64,000 nt of DNA from Physella acuta (taxonomy: Eukaryota; Mollusca; Gastropoda; Physidae): NCBI RefSeq assembly GCF_028476545.1, contig NW_026731989.1:186001-250000 (forward strand), written 5' to 3'. Both the position numbers and the translations under genes were made by a program. The notes under the pieces are model-generated. The model did no database searches. It was not told the DNA's origin and saw nothing but the letters and a program-made list of their open reading frames with translations. Below are positions 8,412 through 20,300 of this stretch, in pieces; the first letter of the stretch is position 1; each line of letters opens with the position of its first letter.

Positions 8412-11400
8412 ATGTCTGAAAGTGTTTCATTCAAAGAGCTGTTGACCAACTCGGAGTCGGAGGATGAGCAGCTGTTCACGGCTCCAGCTTTGAGAAACAG
8501 AGCCAGACGGAATGGCTGCAACCACAAGGTAAGGCTAGGCTGGATTTGATCCTCTAACCTGAACTAACAGCGCTTGTGTAGTCAACGCAGCGGATTTAAA
8601 TTCAATAGACCAGACTAATAACTTCACCCTCATACTCGAATTTTTCTCGTACATTATTGTGTGCGGCTAAACTTGATTTATTAGATCATCTATTTGTTTA
8701 ATAGGTCATCTAGTTATTGTATGGGTCAGTTCTATGAGGGTCAGTTGCTCTATGGGTCAGTTCTATTAGGGTCAGTTAGTTGATCTATGGGTCAGTTAGT
8801 TGCTATATGGGTCAGTTAGTTGCTCTATGGGTCAGTTCTATGAGGGTCAGTTAGTTGCTCCATGGGTCAGTTCTATTAGGGTCAGTTAGTTGATCTATGG
8901 GTGAGTTAGTTGCTATATGGGTCAGTTCTATGAGGGTCAGTTAGTTGATCTATGGGTCAGTTAGTTGCTATATGGGTCAGTTAGTTGCTCTATGGGTCAG
9001 TTAGTTGCTATATGGGTCAGTTCTATGAGGGTCAGTTTGTTGATCTATGGGTCAGTTAGTTGCTATATGGGTCAGTTAGTTGCTCTATGGGTCAGTTCTA
9101 TGAGGGTCAGTTGCTCTATGGGTCAGTTCTATTAGGGTCAGTTAGTTGATCTATGGGTCAGTTAGTTGCTATATAGGTCAGTTAGTTGCTCTATGGGTCA
9201 GTTCTATGAGGGTCAGTTAGTTGCATTGTGGATCAGATAGTTGCTATATGGGTCAGTTATATTAGGATTATCTAGTTGTTCTATAGGTCAGCTTGTTATT
9301 GTGTCTCTGTTGCTTTATCTCTTCCTGCCTGCTACACAGCATATGCTTCTAGCACTGACAGCCAACCAAATAGTTACAGTTAAACCTGCTCAACCATAAC
9401 AGTCAAAATCTATTAGCAGTAGTCTACCCTAGTTGAAAGTGTGTCTAGTGTGTAGACATTTGAAAATAACTGACTCTTGAACTACATAATCGTAACGGCG
9501 TATTTAAAAATAGCTTGATAGGTCATCCATGTCAAGTCACACATGAAAGATATTTAACTGTACTGTGTTAGACGAGCTTACTAAATGAACACATGTCTGA
9601 ACACAACTGAACCAGGTCGGTGTGTAACGACACACTCTGAGAATGTGTACGACAATTCTCTTGAAGTATTTGACACAGTTGCTTTATGAGTCAGCTAGTT
9701 ATCATATGTGTTAACTACATGCTTTATGCGTCAGCTAGTTATCATATGTGTTAACTACATGCTTTATGGGTCAGCTAGTTATCATATGTGTTAACTACAT
9801 GCTTTATGCGTCAGCTAGTTATCATATGTGTTAACTACATGCTGTATGGGTCAGCTAGTTATCATATGTGTTAACTACATGCTTTATGGGTCAGCTAGTT
9901 ATCATATGTGTTAACTACATGCTTTATGGGTCAGCTAGTTATCATATGTGTTAACTACATGCTTTATGGGTCAGCTAGTTATCATATGTGTTAACTACAT
10001 GCTTTATGGGTCAGCTAGTTATCATATGTGTTAACTACATGCTTTATGGGTCAGCTAGTTATCATATGTGTTAACTACATGCTTTATGGGTCAGCTAGTT
10101 ATCATATGTGTTAACTACATGCTTTATGGGTCAGCTAGTTTTCATATGTGTTAACTACATGCTGTATGGGTCAGCTAGTTATCATATGTGTTAACTACAT
10201 GCTTTATGGGTCAGCTAGTTATCATATGTGTTAACTACATGCTTTATGGGTCAGCTAGTTATCATATGTGTTAACTACATGGTTTATGGGTCAGCTAGTT
10301 ACCCACTAGTCAGCGAGTTGCCCTATGGGTCAGTGAGTTACCCTATACAAATGAAAAAGACCAACCTCTTAAAATATTTGACCCGTTTCAGAACCGCCGC
10401 GTCCACCTGATCCTGGCACTTTTCGTCCTGTCTCTGATTGTCAACGTGACCTTGACCTGGATACTTATCGTAAACAAAGGTGGCCAGCAGGAGTCCCAGC
10501 CCAACAGCTCACAGCCCCAGGGTGGGGGGACCAGGGGAGAGAAGTGTGGAGGCACCGTGCTGCCCCGCTGCCCGACCGGGATGCTGGACGGTGCTGGCGT
10601 GACGTATGAGAACATTTTTCTGGATCTGAGTTTTGAGGAGATCGAGGCTGTCAACAAGTTCTTGAAAGGTTAGAGGTCAAAGATTACACGAAAGGTCAGA
10701 GATCAATCATCAACTGTATCGTGAGAGATTGACAGGTACATAAAAAATAACCGGTTAAAAAGAATATGGAAGGTGAAAGATCAACAAGTAACTAAAGGTT
10801 AGAGGTAAAGGGGTCACAAGTACTTGTGAAGTGAGAGGTCAAGAAAGACCTTAAGCGGCCACTACACTACTTTTAACTATCCATCCAAATATCCCTTCCC
10901 TTGTCTAATGAAGTGACCATCCAAATATCCATTCTCTTGTCTAATAAATTGACCATCCAAATATCCATTCTCTTATGTAATAAATTGACCATCCAAATAT
11001 CCCTTCCCTTGTCTAATGAACTGACCATCCAAATATCCCTCCCTTGTATAATGAACTGACCATCCAAATATCCATTCTCTTGTCTAATGAACTGACCATC
11101 AAAATATCTCCTGTCTAATGAGCTGACCATCAAAATATCTCCTGTCTAATGACCTGACCATCCAAATACCCCTTCTCTTGTCTAATGACCTGACCATCCA
11201 AATATCCATTCTCTTGTCTAATGACCTGACCATCCATATATCCATTCTCTTGTCTAATGAACTGACCATCCAAATATCCTATCTCTCGTGTCTAATGAAG
11301 TGACCATCCAAATATCCATTCTCTTGTCTAATAAATTGACCATCCAAATATCCATTCTCTTATGTAATAAATTGACCATCCAAATATCCCTTCCCTTGTC

Positions 11401-14336
11401 TAATGAACTGACCATCCAAATATCCCTCCCTTGTCTAATGAACTGACCATCCATATATCCATTCTCTTGTCTAATGAACTGACCATCAAAATATCTCCTG
11501 TCTAATGAGCTGACCATCAAAATATCTCCTGTCTAATGACCTGACCATCCAAATACCCCTTCTCTTGTCTAATGACCTGACCATCCAAATATCCATTCTC
11601 TTGTCTAATGACCTGACCATCCAAATACCCCTTCTCTTGTCTAATGAACTGACCATCCAAATATCCCTCCCTTGTCTAATGAACTGACCATCCAAACACC
11701 CCTTCTCTTGTCTAATGAACTGACCATCCAAATATCCCTTCCCTTGTCTAATTAACTGACCATCCAAATATCTCCTCCTGTCTAATGAACTGACCATCCA
11801 AATATCTTCCCTTGTCTAATGACCTGACCATCCAAATACCCCTTCTCTTGTCTAATGAACTGACCATCCAAATATCCCTTCTCTTGTCTAATGACCTGAC
11901 CATCCAAATACCCCTTCTCTTGTCTAATGACCTGACCATCCAAATACCCCTTCTCTTGTCTAATGACCTGACCATCAAAATACCCCTTCACTTGTCTAAT
12001 GAACTGACCATCAAAATACTTCTTCTCTTGTCTAATGACCTGACCATCAAAATACCCCTTCTCTTGTCTAATGACCTGACCATCCATATGTCCCTTCTCT
12101 TGCCAATCTTGTCTAACGACCTGACCATCCAAATACCCATTCCCTTGTCTAATGAACTGACCATCCAAATATCCCTTCTCTTTTCTCATGAACAGACCAT
12201 CAAAATATCTCCTGTCTAATGAACTGACCATCCATATATCCCTTCTCTTGTCTAATGACCTGACCATCCAAATATCCCTTCCCTTGTCTAATGAACTGAC
12301 CATCCAAATATCCCTTCCTTGTCTAATGAACTGACCATCCAAATATCTCTTGTCTAATGAACTGACCATCCAAATACCCCTTCCCTTGTCTAATGAACTG
12401 ACCATCCAAATACCCCTTCTCTTGTCTAATGAACTGACCATCCAAATATCTCTTGTCTAATGAACTGACCATCCAAATACCCCTTCCCTTGTCTAATGAA
12501 CTGACCATCCAAATACCCCTTCTCTTGTCTAATGAATTGACCATCCAAATATCTCTTGTCTAATGAACTGACCATCCAAATACCCCTTCCCTTGTCTAAT
12601 GAACTGACCATCCAAATACCCCTTCTCTTGTCTAATGAACTGACCATCCAAATACCCCTTCCCTTGTCTAATGAACTGACCATCAAAATACCCCTTCTCT
12701 TGTCTAATGACCTGACCATCCATATGTCCCTTTTCTTGCCAATCTTGTCTAACGACCTGACCATCCAAATATCCTTTCTTTTGTCTAATAAACTGACCAT
12801 CCAAATATCCCTTCCCTTGTCTAATGAACTGACCATCCAAATATCCTTTCTTTTGTCTAATAAACTGACCATCCAAATATCCCTTCCCTTGTCTAATGAA
12901 CTGACCATCCAAATACCCCTTCTCTTGTCTAATGAACTGACCATCCAAATACCCCTTCCCTTGTCTAATGAACTGACCATCAAAATACCCCTTCTCTTGT
13001 CTAATGACCTGACCATCCATATGTCTTTTTCTTGCCAATCTTGTCTAACGACCTGACCATCCAAATATCCTTTCTTTTGTCTAATAAACTGACCATCCAA
13101 ATATCCCTTCCCTTGTCTAATGACCTGACCATCCAAATATCCCTTCACTTGTCTAATGAGCTGACCATCCAAATATCCATTCTCTTGTCTAATGAACTGA
13201 CCATCCAAATATCCCTTCCCTTGTCTAATGACCTGACCATCCCATCAGACACCGTCCTGGTCAACTGGAAGAACAGCAGTGTGTACGGCATTGAGCTTCA
13301 TGTGCCCAACAAAACCGACGTCATCAACTTCTTGGACAGACAGGGTTCGAAACCAGTTCGGGAGGCGAGGGTGGTCATCGTGCGGCCAGACGTGGCCAGG
13401 GTGGAGGAGTATGTTGTCGGTCCTCTACCGTCCCCGACTCGCATGGATCCGAACCCAAGACGTGAAATAAAAACAGTTCCATACAGGTAGATATTTGTTA
13501 TTTGGATCTTTGTTACATTAGTTTTACGGGTAGATCCTTGTTACATGAGGTTTTTAACTAAATGAACCCTGGAAGTTTTTATTTTCTTTTTAAGATTTAA
13601 AACCTCTGCAATTTTTGGCAAAACATATAACAAACATAAGGAATTATTAATTTGGTTTCATTTGGTTGATCTCATTTTAAAAAGAAATCTGACATTTGTT
13701 ATCTCCCTGTGACCACCATCAGATACCACCCAACTTACGGCGTCGATCAGGCCACAGCGGCAGTTATGAAGGTCCTCTTGAGCCCAAGGGTAAAACAAAT
13801 CATACTCGAGAGTTACGGGACTTTCTTCACCGAGTGTGGGGGTGAGTGTCTGATGATCATCCCCCAGAAGACAAGCTCCGCCTACACCGACACGACCCTC
13901 ATCGTCATGGGGGTCTATTACCAAACAGACTTCCCCACTATTAATCCTGGAGATTTGATGATCACGATGAAAGAAACAGCACTAGGTAAATGTAGTTCAG
14001 CTATTGGTGTGTGATAGACAGACTCAGCACAAGTGAGAGAACACATGTAATTTTAAGTTCTTTATTTGAGTTAACTCCCTGAGATGGCTATTTTCTTCTA
14101 ATACACAAGTGGTGTATCCTGGTGATCATGGAGTGAAACACTACCTCCACAGCACAGAACAATATGCTCCGACGCTAAAAATTCTTGATCTTTGATATAT
14201 TTTTACTTTCTCGTGTACAAAGTATAGAGGAAGTATTGTATCGTGTAAAAAAAAATATTTTAAAAAATCGAGATTTTTACAAATCTTGACGTTTTACACC
14301 TGAGTTGGAAAAAAAGATAGTTTTGGAATTTTGTCC

Positions 14337-14384
<48 letters not shown>

Positions 14385-17300
14385 CTGTGAAGACAATATC
14401 TTGAGTAGGCCTACCGTTACAACTAGGTTGATGAAATTTCACATATAGGCCTAAGTATTATATCAAATTTGTAGGTCTGTTTCAGCATTTCAGCAGTTTC
14501 CGGTAACCGAAAGTGGAACTTATTCTACTTTCAATTTTTCAAAATTCTATAACTTGAGAACTGTTTTAGATAGATAAATGAAATTTCACATGTAAGTAAA
14601 AGATCTAATTTTCTGCCTTCTGTTAAGTTTTACGTGATTTCCATTGATCGGAAGTAGTAATTTACTTTATTTCCGATTTCTCACCCCCCCCCCCCAAAAA
14701 AAAACAACAACGCATGTAAATTTATAAAGTACTAATACTATTCCACACTATTATACACATATTGTTTGGCGTTCACTTGGTGCGCAATACTTTTTTCTAC
14801 GAGATTCTATTTTAAAAAGTTTAAGTAATTAAAAATGGATTATAAAAAATCATGTTTATATCACGAGTTGCAACCCCCGTAGTGTTATATAAGAATATTC
14901 GATAAAGTTTAGGGTAGATCACTCCCGGTTTATTTAATTTCTATTTATCCAAAATTCCAAAAACTAATTCGCTCAATTATTTCTGATTCGAAGTGGAAAA
15001 TTCGTGTTGTTATTAAAACATTTGAAATATTAGTCGCAACTAAATGGTAACCGTGACGTGACGTTTCAGACAGCCTGGAGTTTAAGGTGGACTCTGTGTT
15101 CTATGGCGGCTACTACTTCACGTCAGTCCGAGACTTTGTGGCAGCCTATGAGGGGGACAGGATGACCAAGGTCCGCAAGACGTTCCCCAGGCCCCAGCAG
15201 ACTTCTGTGCCAGGGACGGTCAACTTGAGGGGCAGGACCTTCCCTGCCGCAGGTCTGTCAGGCTCAAGGGAATACCAGCCTTCAGGTAAACGTTACAGGT
15301 GAGATGACAGGTGAGATGACAGGTGGGATGACAGGTGACAGTTAACAGGTGAAATGACAAGTTAGGTGACAGTCGAGATGACAGGTGAGATTACAGGTGA
15401 GATGATAGGTGAGATGACAAGCGACAGGTGATATGACAGGTGACAGTTAACATGTGAATTGACAGGTGAGATGACAAGCGACAGGTGGGATGTAATGTGA
15501 GATAAATGGTGAGATGACAGGTGAAATGACAGGTGAGATGACAGGTGATATTTAACGGTTAAAATGACAGGTTAGGTGACAAGTAACAGGTGAGACGACA
15601 GTCGAGATGACAGAGGGAACTATCGAGTTGACATCTGAGGTGACAGGTTAGGCAATAGTTAGATGACGTGTGAGATGACAGGTGAGATGACAGGTGATAT
15701 GGCCGGTGCAATGTAAGGATGGTCAAAAGACTGTCGAAGTAAATGTAGAAAGAAAAGCTGGCTGAAGTCGTAGCGATGAGACCATATGACCATTTTAATA
15801 CGTTACCCTTAATTGTGTTGGAGGGAATACGTACTTTAATTTATTATATGGAAATCTACATTAAGGTAGTTGTTTTTTTCCCAATACAGCGTAAGTGCCG
15901 GACATGTTGAGTACCTGGAGTGGAGCTTCAATGTCCGAATGTCCGCAGTTGCTGGCCCCCAGGTGTGGGATGTCCGCTGGGCAGGGGAGAGAATCGCGTT
16001 TGAGATTAGCCTACAGGAGGTCGCCGTTATCTACTTTGGGGCTAATCCTAACGCCTTTTACACTCACCTGTCTGACAGTTCTGAGGGTCTAGGTAACCAG
16101 GTAAGATGGTTCAGGTAATTACTTTAGATGGTTAATTAGCAACAAAATTAGCTAACCAGAGACCCTCAGCCTAAGTTTTGAGTGAAATGACTTGACAGCT
16201 GACGTACTGTGAGTTTTGTTCCAGGCCTTTGGTCTCGTGCCTGGAGTGGACTGTCCGGACTACGCCACATTTTTACCTCAGGCAATTTATGACAATGAGC
16301 AACACGTAACCAGAACACTGAACAACTGTTTTTGTCTGTTTGAACACAACACGGGGATTCCCCTACGACGTCACTACACGAATGACCCATCTATTGGCAG
16401 GTGGGTCTTCAAGGCTTTAGTCATGCTATGCTCTACTCCACCATTGTTCTAAATTATGCGCCATAATAACGTATGCTCCACCAACATGGTATGCTCCTCA
16501 TTAATGTCATTATACCTCCTATATGTCTATACTCCACCTACTAGCTACTACTCCACATCAATGGCGATACTATTCATTGCTTTCATCAATTTATTTCAAT
16601 AATACTTATCGCATTGTATTTTCCACGACCCTGTTCATACTCCACCAACACGACCATACTCCATCAACTTGTCCAAGCTCCACCAAAAATGTCTATACTC
16701 CACCAAATACACAGCAAGGCCACAACTATGCTACCAGCTAGTCAATTTGTTCACCTTTGACCCCCCCCCCTCTCCTCCTGTATCTACCAGCAACTACGGT
16801 GGTCTAGCGGACCGTGTTCTCATCCTGCGCACCATCATTGTTGAGTACAACTACGACTACATCTTTGATTGGGTGTTTCACCAAAATGGCGCCGTGGAGG
16901 TCAAAGTTTACGCCACTGGGTACATCATGTCACAGATATTTCACAAAGAGGAAGAGCCGTTTGGATTTAGGTAATTAGTTCTCTAAAGATGTTTTTTTCT
17001 ATTTCCAATGGTGTTTTTTTAATGTAAATTTGAAATTTTTGTGTTTAATGTGGCTCAGTATTACCTCACATCCTATCGTAGAAATAAGCACTGTGCCTTT
17101 ATCCTCTCAAGGTTGAGAATTAATAAGCAGAGTGTTTATTTCGTCGACAGGATGTGGGATTATAAGAGACTTGCCTGTATCCTCTATCGTTGGCCACAAT
17201 AAGCACTTCGCTACTGTAATTGTCACATGAGCGTTTTTTTTAATCGTTCCACAGAATCCACGGCGACTCTGTGGGCTTCATCCACCACCACTTGATGAAC

Positions 17301-20300
17301 TTTAAAGTTGACCTTGACATTCAAGGTCAATCTAACCGTTACGAGAGCCTGGACCTGGCCCTAGACAAGCGGCCCTGGCCCTGGTACAAGTCTGGCAGCG
17401 AAGAGTTCCACCAGATCTCCTTCAAGCACAACCTCAGGCAGACGGAGCAGGACGCTGTGCTACACTACAATTTCTCAGAGCCCAAGTACCACATCGTCTA
17501 CAACGATAGGGAGAAAAATTCCTATGGAAACCACAAGGCTTACAGGTAGGAGTATTTCTTTGGTTTCCATAGTAACTAACACATTGATATCAAAGGTCTG
17601 TGATTTGTGGCGGAATAGGAAGGATTATGCATATTGTATAAAGCCTGAGTGGTCTAAAATACCTAACATGGCCACAAGTTTTGTGTCAGGTGTAATGAGA
17701 AGGTTTGCCCAACAAAGGAAAAAACATTTGATTAATCCGATCTAGCTAAGAAGGCTAACACATCCACCTTTCTCCCATAACAGGTTAGCCGTGCAAGGCT
17801 TCACCAAACAGCTTTTGCCGGACGAGTCGCCGGTTCTAAAGAGCCGGCAGTGGAGCAAGTACCAGATGGCGGTGACGAGAAGGAAGGAAGAAGAGGAGTC
17901 GAGCAGCTCCATCTTCTCCATGTTTGACGGGGCCGGGCCACAGGTCGACCTGGACCATTACCTCAGGGACGACGAGAGCATCGTGGACCAGGTGAGGCCT
18001 CACTTGTGGCCAGAGGTATGGGGTGGCCAGATGGTGGAGGTGGCCAGATGTGTGGGGTGGCCAGCTGTATGCGGTGGCCAGCTGTATGGGGTGGCCAGAT
18101 GTATGGGGTGGCCAGCTGTATGGGGTGGCCAGATGGTGGAGGTGGCCAGATGTGTGGGGTGGCCAGATGGTGGATGTGGCCAAATGGTGGAGGTGGCCAG
18201 CTGTATGCGGTGGCCAGCTGTATGAGGTGGCCAGAGTTATGAGGTGGCCAGATGTATGGGGTGGCCAGATGTATGGGGTGGCCAGATGGTGGAGGTGGCC
18301 AGATGTATGGGGTGGCCAGATGTATGAGGTGGCCAACTGTATGAGGTGGCCAGATGTATGAGGTGGCCAGATGTATGGGGTGGCCAGATGTATGAGGTGG
18401 CCAAATTTATGAGGTGGCCAGATGTATGAGGTGGCCAGATGTATGGGGTGGCCAGATGTATGAGGTGGCCAGATGTATGAGGTGGCCAGATGTATGAGGT
18501 GGCCAACTGTATGAGGTGGCCAGATGTATGAGGTGGCCAGATGTATGGGGTGGCCAGATGTATGAGGTGGCCAGATGTATGAGGTGGCCAGATGTATGAG
18601 GTGGCCAGATGTATGAGGTGGCCAGATGTATGAGGTAGCCAGGTGTATGAGATGGCCAGATGTATGAGGTGGCCAGATGTATGAGGTGGCCATATGGTGG
18701 AGGTGGCCAGATGTATGAGGTGGCCAGCTGTATGAGGTGGCCAGATGTATGAGGTGGCCAGATGTATGGGGTGGCCAGATGTAAGAGGTGGCCAGATGTA
18801 TGGGGTGGCCAGATGTATGAGGTGGCCAACTGTATGAGGTGGCCAGATGTATGAGGTGGCCAGATGTATGGGGTGGCCAGATGTATGAGGTGGCCAAATT
18901 TATGAGGTGGCCAGATGTATGAGGTGGCCAGATGTATGGGGTGGCCAGATGTATGAGGTGGCCAGATGTATGAGGTGGCCAGATGTATGAGGTGGCCAGA
19001 TGTAAGAGGTGGCCAGATGTATGGGGTGGCCAGATGTATGAGGTGGCCAACTGTATGAGGTGGCCAGATGTATGAGGTGGCCAGATGTATGGGGTGGCCA
19101 GATGTATGAGGTGGCCAAATTTATGAGGTGGCCAGATGTATGAGGTGGCCAGATGTATGGGGTGGCCAGATGTATGAGGTGGCCAGATGTATGAGGTGGC
19201 CAGATGTATGAGGTGGCCAACTGTATGAGGTGGCCAGATGTATGAGGTGGCCAGATGTATGGGGTGGCCAGATGTATGAGGTGGCCAGATGTATGAGGTG
19301 GCCAGATGTATGAGGTGGCCAGATGTATGAGGTGGCCAGATGTATGAGGTGGCCAGGTGTATGAGATGGCCAGATGTATGAGGTGGCCAGATGTATGGGG
19401 TGGCCAGATGTATGAGGTGGCCAAATTTATGAGGTGGCCAGATGTATGAGGTGGCCAGATGTATGGGGTGGCCAGATGTATGAGGTGGCCAAATTTATGA
19501 GGTGGCCAGATGTATGAGGTGGCCAGATGTATGGGGTGGCCAGATGTATGAGGTGGCCAGATGTATGAGGTGGCCAGATGTATGAGGTGGCCAACTGTAT
19601 GAGGTGGCCAGATGTATGAGGTGGCCAGATGTATGGGGTGGCCAGATGTATGAGGTGGCCAGATGTATGGGGTGGCCAGATGTATGAGGTGGCCAAATTT
19701 ATGAGGTGGCCAGATGTATGAGGTGGCCAGATGTATGGGGTGGCCAGATGTATGAGGTGGCCAAATTTATGAGGTGGCCAGATGTATGAGGTGGCCAGAT
19801 GTATGGGGTGGCCAGATGTATGAGGTGGCCAGATGTATGAGGTGGCCAGATGTATGAGGTGGCCAACTGTATGAGGTGGCCAGATGTATGAGGTGGCCAG
19901 ATGTATGGGGTGGCCAGATGTATGAGGTGGCCAGATGTATGAGGTGGCCAGATGTATGAGGTGGCCAGATGTATGAGGTGGCCAGATGTATGAGGTGGCC
20001 AGGTGTATGAGATGGCCAGATGTATGAGGTGGCCAGATGTATGAGGTGGCCATATGGTGGAGGTGGCCAGATGTATGAGGTGGCCAGATGTATGAGGTGG
20101 CCAGATGTATGAGGTGGCCAGATGTATGAGGTGGCCAGATGTATGAGGTGGCCAGGTGTATGAAGTGGCCAGGTGTATGAGGTGGCCAGATGGTGGAGGT
20201 GGCCAGATGTATGAGGTGGCCAGCTGTATGAGGTGGCCAGATGTATGAGGTGGCCAGATGTATGGGGTGGCCAGATGTAAGAGGTGGCCAGATGTATGGG

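Noticed and set aside
9686-10300. CRISPR-like regular 40-bp repeats
   Set aside because: Repeats are directly adjacent without unique spacers, in an intron of an animal gene; it is a minisatellite.
11782-13208. Long frames on both strands with LDGQFIRQEKGY or SNELTIQIPLLL repeats
   Set aside because: The 36-bp unit is a multiple of three without stops. It lies wholly in intron 2 and recurs with different copy number in genes 3 and 4.
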